Source: Trifolium pratense (Eukaryota; Streptophyta; Magnoliopsida; Fabales; Fabaceae). From it: a stretch of 64,000 nucleotides of DNA. The position numbers were made by a program, and so were the translations under genes. This document shows positions 12,288 through 23,560 of the stretch, one piece after another. The DNA lies in assembly GCF_020283565.1 (NCBI RefSeq), contig NC_060064.1, forward strand, positions 6,036,001-6,100,000, in the 5' to 3' direction. The notes beneath the pieces were generated by a model. That model was not told the DNA's origin. It saw only the letters and a program-made list of their open reading frames with translations, and ran no database searches. Numbering within the stretch: position 1 is the stretch's first letter; each line of letters opens with the position of its first letter.

Positions 12288-12865
12288 ACGAAACAGACAA
12301 TTCACTCTCTATATATATGCAAAGATATTACAATTCATCTCAAATTCAATGGAGCTAGTTACCTTCTTTAAGTGTAAGTACCAAACATGATACACAAAAG
12401 TGCCACTTTCCAACAAGTGGACTATAATGTCTTCCCATTGTTTGTTTTGCTTGGGATGGACAAGGACAAATGGGAACATGGTTGACCCAAATAAACATAA
12501 CTATAGTGGTGAAAATATGGACATTCCATTTCATAGCAGCAAGAAAATTATTAAAATAATTTCCCAATAGAATCTGACAAGTATATTATCCAATCAAATC
12601 AAAATCTAAGCCAAAACACATCAAGGATAAACTAAAAAAAATTTATGGTAAAAAGCATTAATTAAGCTAAAGCTAATGAATTATACGTGAAATTTGAATT
12701 AGATTAGTGAAAGAACATCATCATCTTGTGTCCCAAATACAAGAAGCAAGAAAATAATCAACAACAAATAAGGGACTAAAACACTCTTTAGAACCCTACT
12801 CCTACAAATTAAGAACATAAAACATCCCAAAATGCAAACCTAAAAACCACACAACAAATCAGTTT
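12288..12865. other. Intergenic and 3' flank of the glutaredoxin-like gene
   Basis: The minus-strand gene's 3' untranslated region should lie in the right part. No other feature is supported. Confidence 0.4.
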
Positions 12866-14116
12866 TCAACAACATAGAGAACAACGAATTATTCCATTCT
12901 CATTACAATAACCACACTTAACCGTTTTCTTTTGCTTCTCATCCAAAACCTTACAACTTCCATTACATTCCTTACACATCACAAACCTCAAATCTCCACA
13001 CCCTTCACAAATTCCTAATGCCTTTGGAATCCCTTCCAAAAGAACACCCAATTTTTCTTCATCTTCCAATTTCACAACTTCATCAACTCCTCCAATAAAC
13101 CTTCCTTTCACAAACACAACAGGAACTTGAACTTGTTTCATTCCCATAAGCTTCTTCAACTCCTCCTTAAACCCGGAATCCATAGACACATCGCGCTCGC
13201 GGACACAAACACAATACGATTCAATTATGGATCTAACTTTGTTACAATCTTCAAATGTCTTTCTAATTCCTCTCAATGTAGTAGTGTAAATTACAACAGA
13301 ATTTTCTCCACCAGGAGGACAGTTTTTCTCAAACAAATTCAAAAGTGTAACTGAATCAAGTGATTTTCTTGCTCTTCGAGTTTTTGGAGTAGCGAAAACA
13401 ATTCTCTTGATTTGTTCTCCCTCTTCAGAAAGTTCCTTTTCATATGAGGCAATAATCTCTGGATCAAACAAAGGCCTAGGACTTTTTCTCACACTATCAT
13501 TCCCAAAACTATTTCTTCTTGCAGAAAAAGGAGATCCTTTTAGCGAAAAACTCGAATTCTTAGGAGAAGAATTTGCAGTGGAGGGTTTGAGAATTCCCTT
13601 AGGACTATAATCCAAACGTCTAACACCACCTCTTACCAAATTATTAAGTTGAACCTTATTTTCTTTCCCTGAAGGTTTCTTGAGTGAGGTTTTGGGTGAT
13701 CCAAATTGATTAAGAAACTTCATAGGACTTCTTGTGTCAGAAGCCAAAAACCCACGAAGAAAAGGTGCAGACTTTGGACTTTTCTTAGGGAGATTTGAAA
13801 TGGGTACTCCTTCTTCAAGACCCTCCATGAGTTCCCAAGCATTGATGTTGATTACAGTTTCTGGGTCTTTGTGTTTTGGTGATGGATCTGATTTTGACTC
13901 TGTTTCAGACTCTGTTTTTTGCTCTGTTTCTGAAACAACAACAATGGAATTGAATGAATCATCATCAACATTGTTGTTGTTGTTGTTGTTGTTGTTGTCT
14001 AATTTGAGTGCTCCTAAGGTTGAGGAAGTGAGAGAAACAACATGGTTAATGTTAATGTAACCATTTTTATCATGGTTGGTGTCTTTTTTTATGTGTTTGG
14101 AAGAAACGCAACCCAT
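12866..14116 (-). CDS. Glutaredoxin-like protein with C-terminal CxxC module
   Basis: The protein has 416 residues and a single exon. The frame is open further upstream, but the ATG at 14114-14116 gives MGCVSSKH, a classic N-myristoylation and palmitoylation start, so membrane anchoring is likely. Residues 41-49 are nine Asn from a (AAC)n run. The middle is Ser/Pro/Lys-rich with SP sites (SPRPLFDP, FSARRNSFG). A glutaredoxin fold spans about 272-362 (VVIYTTTLRGIRKTFEDC, then VPVVFVKGRFIGG). The usual CPYC/CxxC redox pair is absent: the active-site position reads TTTLRGIR. The tail has four CxxC pairs at 370/373, 381/384, 401/404 and 412/415, likely binding zinc. This layout matches the plant family annotated as At5g39865-like, whose function is poorly known. 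A disulfide-oxidoreductase role is doubtful given the missing cysteines; a regulatory or scaffold role is inference. Confidence 0.88.
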   Translation of the reverse strand: MGCVSSKHIKKDTNHDKNGYININHVVSLTSSTLGALKLDNNNNNNNNNVDDDSFNSIVVVSETEQKTESETESKSDPSPKHKDPETVININAWELMEGLEEGVPISNLPKKSPKSAPFLRGFLASDTRSPMKFLNQFGSPKTSLKKPSGKENKVQLNNLVRGGVRRLDYSPKGILKPSTANSSPKNSSFSLKGSPFSARRNSFGNDSVRKSPRPLFDPEIIASYEKELSEEGEQIKRIVFATPKTRRARKSLDSVTLLNLFEKNCPPGGENSVVIYTTTLRGIRKTFEDCNKVRSIIESYCVCVRERDVSMDSGFKEELKKLMGMKQVQVPVVFVKGRFIGGVDEVVKLEDEEKLGVLLEGIPKALGICEGCGDLRFVMCKECNGSCKVLDEKQKKTVKCGYCNENGIIRCSLCC

Positions 14117-14225
14117 GGATGATGGTGATGGAGGAAACCACTCTCTCTTTCTCTCTCTAAAATCTCTGTGTCTTAAAGATTTGTTTGTTAGTTTTATTAA
14201 GATTGTGTTATGTTGTGTTAACAAG

Positions 14226-14286
14226 ACAACGGCTCTTACTTTGTCCAATAACCGTTACCATGTTTGCAACGGGCCCCAACGGTCGA
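14226..14286 (-). promoter_or_regulatory. Cluster of AACGG cores (MSA-like) plus CCAAT
   Basis: Four AACGG/CCGTT cores lie within 60 bp at about 14228, 14251, 14268 and 14278, including CCCCAACGGTC, which fits the mitosis-specific activator consensus. A CCAAT box lies at 14244-14248. They sit 110-170 bp upstream of the glutaredoxin-like ATG. Clusters of this kind bind MYB3R factors in G2/M-expressed plant genes; such control here is inferred. Confidence 0.45.
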
Positions 14287-15889
14287 AAAAATTCGAATCT
14301 TTTTATGACGTGAAATGTGTTTTTTGGTAATAAAAAAAAGACCTCGTGTGTAACTACCCATTGGTATGTGTTGTGTTTTTTTGTGTCTTGTTCTTTTTGT
14401 CAGTGCTTTTTTGTGTGTTCCACTCATCTGAACAAACATTTGGGCCGTTGGTTGGGATATGCAAAAGAATGGACCAAAAATAAACTTTATGGGCATTGTA
14501 GCCCAAATTGAGCCTTTGAGGAGATGGTTTCTCTCAACCCGAAGTTTCTCTTTCGTGCAAAACACACGGAAAACATCGAAAAATGTTTTTCGAATTTTTT
14601 TATAGTGTGAAATTTACACTAAAAATAATTTGATTTTACCGTTGTTCTTTCTACGGCTTAATCGCAATTTTACTTAGAAGAAAAACCCTAACATTCTATG
14701 TCTGCTTGTCTTCTCCCAACTGCTAAATTAAGCCTTTTTATTATTGTTTTTTAATTTTAGATTAATATTTTAACAAAAAAAACTCACTTTCCTTGATTTT
14801 TTTTAAATAAAAAAAACTTTTTAGGTTGTCCAATATAATTAAGATGTGTCAAAAAAATTCTATGTCAACCGTTATTTTGTCAAAGTAGTTTAACAGGACC
14901 AACAAATGCAAAATGGGACAAACATGGGGACTAAAATCGCTCGCCCCTTTTTTATTTTTTGACACATAATCAATTCAGAGTTATTTTGTGTTTTGTGTCT
15001 TTATTAAAAAAAAGTTAGTAGAAAAATGTTATAAAATTTCTCATCAAGATTCAAACATTTAACCTTTTAGTTACACTTCTTATTACATTTATCACTAAGT
15101 CATAAGAATTAATTTGTTATATTTTTGGAACTAACATATAATCAATATGAGTTAAATGTCCAACTGTAACAACAAAACTCCACTTTATTTGTTACTTCTC
15201 CCACGATTTTTTTTCTTTTTATCAAAATATCAATTTTTTTTTTGTATGTAACCCAAATTCAAATTACTTCACTTTATACAAATTCAATTTTTTCATTAAA
15301 TAAAAATAATTATTAACTGGACATCGATATATCTTATACAATCTACTATATAGGCGAATTAATATAGGCGGTATTAATTTTGTTTTAATTACTCAATTTA
15401 AAATGTTTCTTTACCTTGCAAAAAAAATAAAATAAATAACATATAACAATCCGCGTAAAATTAATAATTATGACCGACGAATGAATATATCTCTTAACAA
15501 AAATACAACAATATCATTTAACTATGTCTTCACTCTTTATCCTGACTCCGAAGTCCGAAATACGCCTGTTTTAGAGATTAATGGTGCAAAATTGGATAAT
15601 CTTGCAGAAAAAGTGAGCAATAATATTAGTGAGGTATTGCATTATTAAAATGTTGTAAAATTTTTGGGGTTGATTTGCAATTACTGTGTGTGTTAAGTTG
15701 ATGTTTTATGTTAATTTGGAGCTTATCAGTTGGTGGAAGTAAGGATGATGGTTTTTTTAGGTTGATATATTTGCATTTCATTTTGGATACTGTCATTTTC
15801 ATTGTATGGGTTGGTGATTGGTATATTTGCTTCAAGTGGTCATGGAAGAGATAATTGTGGTTTGTTCTTGTAACTCGTTTTTTGCTGTT
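14287..15889. other. Intergenic DNA
   Basis: No gene is supported. Nothing beyond homopolymer runs and AT-rich sequence was seen until the short poly-T insertion at 15911. Confidence 0.4.
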
Positions 15890-15950
15890 TGGAGTATGTG
15901 TATAAGTGTTTTTTTTTTTTTTTTGACAGTGGAGTATGTGTATAAGTGTT
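15890..15950 (-). mobile_element. Tiny poly(A)-tail retroposon footprint
   Basis: The 20-bp sequence GGAGTATGTGTATAAGTGTT at 15891-15910 is repeated exactly at 15931-15950. Between them is only a T run followed by GACAG. Read on the minus strand this is CTGTC plus a poly(A) tail flanked by a 20-21-bp target duplication, as expected for an almost fully 5'-truncated SINE or LINE insertion. Replication slippage is a less likely alternative. Confidence 0.55.
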
Positions 15951-16104
15951 GTTCAGCTACTTTTCTGTTTTAGCCTACTGTGATGCCCATGATTTAGGCA
16001 CTTAAGAATGAGCTTTGTTTCTTCCTCTTGCAAAATTTTGACTTTAATGCATCTTTTATTATTGCATAGTTTCTAACTTGTGCTTATTTTTTATCTACAT
16101 ACAG

Positions 16105-17220
16105 GGCACTGAAGTTGAAAATAATGAAGAAATAACTTCAAAGGATGTTGCACAAGATCCAAATGTCATTGAAGTTGAAAATAAATAATGAAGAAATAAC
16201 TTTAGAGGATGTTTCACAACAAGATTCAAATGTCATTAACCCACTTGGATTGGTCTGGTGATATTGGCTTGGGACCTGGGAGTGTGCTCCTCCTTAAGGT
16301 CTCAAGTTCGATTCTCTCTGGTGCCAATTTGGGTGGGCTAATTTAACTTCTTAAAAAAAAAATAAAAAGATTCAAATGTCATTGAGCATTCTAAAAAATT
16401 TTCTCATATTGGATGCTCAAGAAGGCTTCGGGGTTCATACACGTTCCAGTAAACCAAACTTATGCATACTTGTGTGCTCTAATTGTATGGCATCACTTAC
16501 TGATTCGAAGGCACGAAAGAGACACAAGATCAAGGTTAGCCTATAAAATATTTGGAGATGTTGTTACATTTGGTACAACATATAAGACCAACAAGTATAG
16601 TATCCCATTTGCACCTTTTACCGGGTTGAATCATCATCACCAGTCTATTTTATTTGGCTGTGCTTTGTTGCAAGATGAAACAGAGAAATCACTTACATGG
16701 TTGTTTGAAAATTGGCTTAAAGCAATGGGTGGAAAGAGTCCTGTATCAATAATTACTAATCAAGATTTGGCAATGAAAGTCGCAATAGCCAAGGTATTTC
16801 CACACACTCGGCATCGGTTATGTTTATGGCACATCAAGAAGAAATTTCCGGAGAAGCTTTCACACATTTACCATAAAAACTCAACTTTTAAGTGTGATCT
16901 AAAAAGGTGTATACGTGATTCATCATGTATATAAGACTTTGAAGAAGATTGGCATCGTATAATGGTTGAGTATGATTTGGTGAAAAACGAATGGCTTCAA
17001 GGTTTATACAACATAAGAGAATCATGGATTCCAGAATCATGGAAGACAAAATGATGATGCCAAACTTCCCAAATCTGGAAGAATCAAAAGTAGTCTAGAG
17101 TTGTCAATGAATCGACTCGCATGAAAAAGACGCAATTGTCAATTATGTCAAGAACCTGGTCATAATCAAAGAAGTTGCAAGCTGAAAACAAGCGTGGAAG
17201 AAGCTAACTCATCTACTTAA
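16105..17220 (+). pseudogene. FAR1-RELATED/MULE-transposase-type pseudogene
   Basis: The best part, 16413-16934, matches the MULE-type DDE core of FAR1/FHY3-related proteins: KIFGDVVTFGTTYKTNKY, PFAPFTGLNHHHQSILFGCALL, then TNQDLAMKVAIAKVFPHTRHRLCLWHIKKK. The first catalytic Asp of the DTTY motif is Gly here. The frame stops at 16932-16934 and continues in another frame (DWHRIMVEYDLVKNEWL). A zinc knuckle (CQLCQEPGHNQRSC) near 17138-17175 matches the C-terminal part of the family. The linker between is missing. Upstream, a block of about 60 bp (EVENNEEITSKDV) is tandemly duplicated at 16110-16240 and ends in a stop. A SINE interrupts the gene at 16238. The family includes light-signalling transcription factors; this copy is dead. 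Confidence 0.78.
16238..16367 (+). mobile_element. tRNA-derived SINE with 16-bp target duplication
   Basis: The element has A-box-like TGGTCTGGTGATATTGG and B-box GGTCTCAAGTTCGATTC, and a 3' TTCTTAAAAAAAAAATAAAA tail. It is flanked by an exact repeat AGATTCAAATGTCATT at 16222-16237 and 16368-16383. It is 130 bp long and interrupts the FAR1-type pseudogene. Confidence 0.88.
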
Positions 17221-17919
17221 ATTAGGGGTAAGAGTTTTAAAATGTTTTTGCTAGATGTTTGTGATAACTTTTAATATATATTTATTTGGTTTGTTAATTT
17301 TGAATTGCAGGTGAAGTATCGGTCCTGAATATGCAAATTGTTATGCAGGTGAAAGTGTTCATCACTGAAGTAACAAAAACATTGCTTTGAATTGGAGTTG
17401 GTGCAGTAGCAAAAGATTATGAAATAGACTGATTGCTTTTTGTGTAGGAAAAAAAGGTTATTGTTAGTGTGGTTGAGACTTGAGAGTGATAGTTTATGTT
17501 AGTTTTTTAATATTAGACATCTTTATGTTACTGATAATTGTTTTTAGAAAGTGGTGAAGAGGTACTACGTACTACATGTTAGTTTGAGGATGTTAATTAT
17601 ATATCAAAAAGGATCTACAAGTACTTTAGGTAACATGAAAGACACAAACAAAATTTCACAAAGGCCTAAGTGCACTTAATAGTCAATAAGAGGAGTAATT
17701 ACATATGGATATACCATTACTATGAATTATGAAAGAGAAAAGAATACAACAGAACATGTCACAGGAATTAGATTTAACAGTTGGGTAACTAACATGACAT
17801 ATTTCATAAAATAACACCACTTTTTTTATACTCTAAAATCAGAAGTGCGCATCTTTGTAAATCCTTCACAATCTATCTGGAACTTTTATGACTATGATGA
17901 AGAAGACGCATCTCCTGAT
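17221..17919. other. Intergenic DNA between two pseudogenes
   Basis: No supported gene. It includes intron-like and exon-like remnants (CAG/GTGAAG near 17310) that may belong to the preceding pseudogene. Confidence 0.35.
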
Positions 17920-18757
17920 TCACTTACTTTCATGACGGAGACTGTTTTTTCTGCGGTAAGCAGTCTTCGCACCCTGAAGTAAAATAATGCATTCTCAATT
18001 ACAGGTTCAAATTAATTTATTCTAGATATAATTTATAATAGATGCTTGTTGAAAAATCCTCACTCCAAGATTCCAAGCTAAATTGCAATACTGTTGCACA
18101 AGCTTTACATACGTACTCCTAAGTCCTATGAGCAATACATGCATAACAACATCAGAAAACCATGAAACACTTACTTGAAAGATATCTCCCAACATCTCCA
18201 GCGGTAAATCTCGAACACTGTCAGAGGTGTTCGGATCCTTAAGAACCTGAGAAAATAGCAAGTGCAGTACCATTTTATTAAAGCCTTATAATTAATTGAC
18301 ATTTTCAACCCATCATCGTTATTGTTGCATGACAAGTACTTGAACTTACAGCTTGACAGACATGTGAGAGTGTTGATTCAATATCAATCAAATTGATCCT
18401 CCAAAGCGTATTTATCATGTGATCCTTCTTATCCAGGCAAACTTTTACAATGTCTTTGTTTGCTCCTTCTTATCCCTGAGCTCTTCTAGCATATGAATGT
18501 ACGCCGAAGCACCTACAGAAGCAGTTGAGGCCAATTAAAAACTTCCAAAATTGTGAAAGGTTAATGTCATCTCAGCATGAAAATCTCATTGACAATAGTC
18601 AAACTACCTTTGGCTGCCATCAATTGTGAGGGATCTATGTCTTGTACCCAATCTACCAAAACAGGTACTTTCATATACTGTGTATCCTTTCGCAATTCTC
18701 TAGAAATGTTTCGAGTGTAGATATAGCCAATTGTATGTAACATGACCTCTCCAAAAG
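17920..18757 (-). pseudogene. DnaJ10-like (DnaJ-X domain) C-terminal pseudogene
   Basis: Four exon-like blocks with proper splice signals are visible on the minus strand. 18608-18757 encodes FGEVMLHTIGYIYTRNISRE and VPVLVDWVQD. 18350-18512 encodes ASAYIHMLEEL and [19 protein letters not shown]. 18175-18246 encodes VLKDPNTSDSVRDLPLEML. 17920-17973 encodes GAKTAYRRKNSLRHESK and a stop. This is the C-terminal DnaJ-X region of plant chaperone DnaJ10-type proteins. Block two has a one-base frameshift after KKEQTK: the ASAYIH frame hits TAA, while [11 protein letters not shown] continues in the next frame. The J domain (HPD) and upstream exons are missing. It is therefore a broken partial copy. A 3'-only gene fragment moved by duplication is the simplest reading. 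Confidence 0.75.
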
Positions 18758-20073
18758 CTGAAAAGAAGCATATATTGTTCCAACTTCAATATGGATTTCA
18801 TAAATGCAATGTTATATTCTACATGAGCCATGTTCATTCGATCTACACTTTCTAAAGAGTAGCTGAAGAAGGAGGGTTGATGTGTGCCCAAACTACTTAT
18901 ATTGGTAATAACTGACTATTATCAACAATGTAGCATCTCTTTATATCTTTATCCCACACCATGGAACAAAACCCGGCCCCTCACTTTTTTCATCTTCATC
19001 ATACCGACATTCCTTCCTTTCTTCCCAAAGGCACGTTCTAGTCTTTAGTTTACCTTCTTATAAGGTTCATGGTATTCACCTAGGCAACTTACAGAATCCA
19101 CATTTTCTTGGGGGTCGTGGCCACTGCCAACCCTGCTGGATAAGCCCTTGACTAGAGGTCGGGGTTTTCTATGCAACCTTTATAACAAAATTAGCAAACA
19201 AGAAAATGCTAACACAAAAGACAAATCATTTTTTCCTTAACGAACAAATGACTAAGACACCTGTTTGTCTTGTCTACTCACAAGTTATTAATAACCAAAA
19301 GACAGGAGGGGCTTGACAGCATATTTGAGAGGGAAGAGTGGAAGCAAAAAGTTCAAGGAATCCTCTTCAATTCTTCTTGACTTTTTACCTATAGACATTA
19401 GACTCTTCAATTCTCACAAGTTAAACCTAATTAACTCTTCTCTAGTTTCTCGACATACTCACTCATGATATATTGACTAGACCATCCCAATTTTGGATAT
19501 AGATTCATGATCATATCAGGAAAACTAAATTGAGGACTTGAAAAGGATCCAACAACTTTAAATTGAGGAATTGATCACATTAGACTCTAGAATGAATATT
19601 GTCTTTAGTAAATGATTCATTAGGAGTGTCATAGAATTCGAGTATATGAGGGAACTTACCAACACTTCTGAAAGTCTGTCAGAAGTTGAAACTTGACACT
19701 TTTTGTATAATAATGATAGAGGAATAAAATAGGCGAGTGAAAAAAAGGAAAAACGCACACACACAAATCGCCCACTTTTGTTTTCATTTTAAAGTCACCA
19801 CAAAATGTGTAAAGCTTTTTACTTACACTTTGTGAGTATATAAATAAATGAAATCATCGTATTTAATGATTTGATTGTAACTCTAACTCTATCATGTCAT
19901 TTAAATCACAGACAGGAACAGGATAAGGAAGAAACATATTTCTCTAATATTTTATTATTTATTGTCTGGGCTAGTGGGCTTTTAAACTTTGGGCTTAATT
20001 AGGTGGGAAGAAATAGTGGAATACTAAGGTTTGTTTGGTTCGAAGGAGATGGCGGGGAGGAGGTACTTTCCAC
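18758..20073. other. Intergenic DNA
   Basis: No recognisable gene. The minus-strand stretch next to the DnaJ10-like pseudogene (18758-18891) is open but matches no DnaJ10 exon I know. Confidence 0.35.
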
Positions 20074-20652
20074 CTATGAAGCACGGACTTCGACACGGAC
20101 ACCGCGACACGACACGGACACGGACACCACGACACCGCTAATGTAAAAAATATAGGACACCGACACCGCTACATATTTATAAAACATATAAATTGAGAAT
20201 CAAAATATATGCATGTAAATCTAATTTGAGCAAGTTATTTTTTAAAAAAAGTTTTAAAACAAGATATGATAGTATTTTACCTTTATTTATCCATCTACGA
20301 TCGAAAAAACTAAAAATATCGTAATCAAAATGTAATGTCTTCAATCCCTAATTGATCAATATTGTTGTTTCTACACATCTTTAACTTTTGTAGATATGTC
20401 TAATATGTGCTTAAGGATTTGAAGTTTTGATCAATATCGTAATCAAAATAATTTTTTTTTGGGACACTTGTCCGACACGTGTCATACGAGTGTCTTACAA
20501 GTGTCGGACACCGATCAAACGAGTGTCAAACTAAAGGAAAAATTGAATTTTTTCCGACACCGATATGAGCTATCCGACACGTGTCGGACGAGTGTCATAA
20601 GAGTGTCGGACACCGCGACACACCTAATCATAGAGATGTCGGTGCTTCCTAG
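20074..20652. mobile_element. hAT-like MITE rich in GACAC repeats, 8-bp TSD
   Basis: The termini CTATGAAGCACGGAC and GTCGGTGCTTCCTAG are inverted repeats. The target duplication CTTTCCAC is exact at 20066-20073 and 20653-20660. Subterminal regions consist of many CGACAC/GTGTCGG units that can pair with each other. There is no coding capacity. An 8-bp TSD fits the hAT superfamily. Confidence 0.82.
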
Positions 20653-21698
20653 CTTTCCACAAAACGATCGAAGGAGGTAGCATGAAATAAAATGTGACAA
20701 CGGTTGCAGGAGGTAGCATGCAAAGAATCTGGATGGTAGTGTGGCAGAAGCCAGCATACTAGAAATTAGTACAGAACATATACGAAAACAATAATCATAT
20801 CATAGACTTCGCAACAACTTTCATACAAAAACAAGGAGAAAAGGGAACAAAGAGATAGATAGGCCGCTAGTAAAAGTATAATATGCTACAAATAAATACA
20901 AATAAATAAGATAGAGGATCAAACTGTTAAAAAAAAGATAAATGACCAAAGTGTTACAAAATAATAAGATAAATGACTTGCAGTGTAATTTTGTCTTTAA
21001 AAAAAATCTTCAAAAAGAAATTATTATATTAATTGCTTATTTGAATTTTATTTTATTTTTAAATTGCATATTTGAAGTTTTAATTATTGAAAATCAAATT
21101 TATTATTATCTTGACAAACAAATTTATAATGGTCACACCGTCCTCTCATCGACTCTCTCTGTCTCTGATTGCTCATATATAATTTGCTATATCAGTGTAA
21201 AATAAAAAAAAAAACTAAATTGCTATATCAGTGACTATTTGATTTTTTTTATGGGTCATGCTAACCGGTGCCTCGGGGCAATGGTTAAGAAAACTAAAAA
21301 AAGACCGTTTTATATTGAATATATTTTTTAAACTTTTGAGGAGTTGACTACACAAATTTCAATGTCATATTACTATATTTAATTCCTTAAATATATTTAT
21401 TATTTGTACAAAAAATTGATATTTATTATTTACATTTATAATTACAACGATTTAAGTAAATCTTTTTACAATTATATAAAATCAATTCATTACTTATTAT
21501 TTTTCGTTTATAAAAATATAACAATTTTTTATTTTAGTCTAAGAAATAAAAACATGATATTTAAAGGACGGGTCAAAATTATGTTCATTAAGGACAAAAA
21601 GTGAAACAGAAAATTTGGGAGGATGAAACATCCGATTTTTATTTTTAGAGACTAAAATCAAAATTCACTACGTTTTTAGGATGAAAATTTTATTTAAC
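20653..21698. other. Intergenic AT-rich DNA
   Basis: No gene or complete element is recognised. Confidence 0.35.
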
Positions 21699-21841
21699 TT
21701 TTTTTTTTGTTGATAGACGAAATGGCAAAACCATTGAAAACTTACACGCATAAAGTGGAGTGACCGAGGTTCGAACCCCGGTTCTGGTGTTCGACACTAG
21801 CAATTTCGGCATTTCTGTCAGTTGAACTACGATTTATGGAC
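21699..21841 (-). mobile_element. SINE, minus strand
   Basis: On the minus strand a tRNA-like head (A-box-like TCGTAGTTCAACTGACAG) is followed by the B-box GGGTTCGAACCTCGG and ends in a poly(A) tract (plus-strand T run at 21699). Short target repeats ATTTAAC flank it at 21692-21698 and 21842-21848. It belongs to the same family as the shortened copies at 26055-26137 and 45672-45752. Confidence 0.72.
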
Positions 21842-22164
21842 ATTTAACCTTTTTTTAAGAGTTTAATTGATATGGCGGAAAATATGGTTGATATTGGTTG
21901 ATAGTGTAAAATTATTTTACACCGTAAGTGCATATCAATTAAATCCTTTATTTAATACCAATTAAAATATTAAATTATTTTAATTTATAAAAAATTGTGT
22001 ATAAAATAATTTTGTCATTATTCATTCTATTTTTCTTAATGTTAATTAAAAATATGGAATTATTTGTTTTTATAAGAAAAACGTATTTGCTTCACAAGAA
22101 TAATTTTGTCATTTAAATATAACATATATCTTATCATGTCAATATCAAATATGCATCAAACATA

Positions 22165-22879
22165 TGATAAGATGTGGCGGAGGCAGTTGCGAGCGTGGGA
22201 GGAGGAAATATTGGGGGAGTGTCGGTGTTTACTTTCTAACATTTTCTTACAGCATAATCTTCAAATAGGTGGCAGTGGTAGTCAGACCCTGATATAGACT
22301 ATACTGTCCGGGGATCTTATCAGCTCTTGACTATTATTGATTCGATTACTATGGATGACGCGGAACATCTCATTTGGCAACCTCAGGTTCCCTTGAAGGT
22401 CTCCATCTTTGCATGGCGTTTACGTGACAGATTGCCACAAAGTCCAACCTGATCACTCGAGGCATCTTATCTTCTGCAGAACATTTATGCGTATCTGGAT
22501 GTGGGGTGGCAGAGCCGGCTCATCGTTTATTCATATTTTGTAGCTTATTTGGTCCCATTTGGGCTTTAGTTCGCATTTGGATTGTGATTTCAACGTCGGG
22601 ATCCACTACTATTCGGGATCACTTTGTTCAGTTTACTTATTCAGCTGGTGTATCTCGAGCATGACGACCTTTTTTGCAACTTATTTGGCTTGCCAGCGTA
22701 TGAGTTGTGTGGATCGAAAAAATCACAGATTGTTCAGAAGCTCAACCAGTACTCTTCATCAATTGTTGAACAAGATCAAACTTTTCTCCTATAGGTGGTT
22801 GAAGACGATGAATGTTACTTTAGCTTCAAACTACCATAGCCGGTGGTCCAGCCATTTGTTATGTTTGAGCCTTGTATGA
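22165..22879 (+). pseudogene. LINE-type retroelement relic (zf-RVT region)
   Basis: Fragments in shifting frames follow the 3' part of plant LINE reverse-transcriptase proteins: WRRQLRAWEEEILGECRCLL, YQLLTIIDSITMDDAEHLIW, VPLKVSIFAWRLRDRLP, then ITRGILSSAEHLCVSGCGVAEPAHRLFIFC and KIKLFSYRWLKTMNVTLASNYHSRWSSHLLCLSLV before a stop. Several frameshifts (around 22300, 22440 and 22540) and no RT core make it inactive. It differs in sequence from the relic at 1333-2184, so it is a separate insertion of another lineage. Confidence 0.75.
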
Positions 22880-23560
22880 TTTTTGTTTTTCTTTTTTTGT
22901 CTCTTTGTAAACTTTGGTAGTCTATCTTGACACACCTTGTGCCATCCTGACTACTTTTCAGTTATAATATATCTCATTCTAGCTTGTTTGAAAAAATAAA
23001 ATAATGATATCCTATTTCTTATCATGCGTACGTAAATGCATTTCATGTATGTTATCCGGTCTTCTTATGAAAAAATGCATGGTATCCATTTTTGCGTTTT
23101 GATTTTTCTAGGTTGCACGGATAAACGTGAATTTAGTTTACATTACTTAAACCTCATTTACGTATGGATACAAGCAAATTGAATTTACTTACACTACGTT
23201 AATCGAACTTAAATATAACATGACAAATTTGGTATTATAAATTTTTTTTTTTTGACTAAAAATAAATTTTAATTTCAATTAACTTTAGATGTAACTATTT
23301 TTTTTGGGTGACTAGAAAATGTAAAAATGGTCACAAATTATATCTTAACGGATAGAAATGTCAAAATTGTGAGATTTGACGCCGTAATTTGAATCATGGT
23401 GTGCGTAACTTTTGTAATTTTTTCTATTAAGAAAAAAGAAAAAAAAATTAAAAAGAAAGAATAAAAAAATATGAAAACATTCTTGTTATTATTATTATTA
23501 TTATTATTATAAATTATAAATAGCGGAGGATGATTCTGAAAATCAAAAACGCGCGCTCCC
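22880..23560. other. Intergenic DNA with an (ATT)n microsatellite
   Basis: An ATT/TTA microsatellite lies at about 23486-23512. Otherwise AT-rich with no gene. Confidence 0.4.

Noticed and set aside
18758..18891. Additional upstream exon of the DnaJ10-like pseudogene
   Set aside because: Open frame, but no similarity to the DnaJ10 region expected there, and it runs into the acceptor of the first recognised exon.
21760..21790. tRNA gene suggested by GGTTCGAACCCCGG
   Set aside because: Only an isolated B-box-like stretch on either strand; no cloverleaf can be built. It fits a SINE with a poly(A) end.
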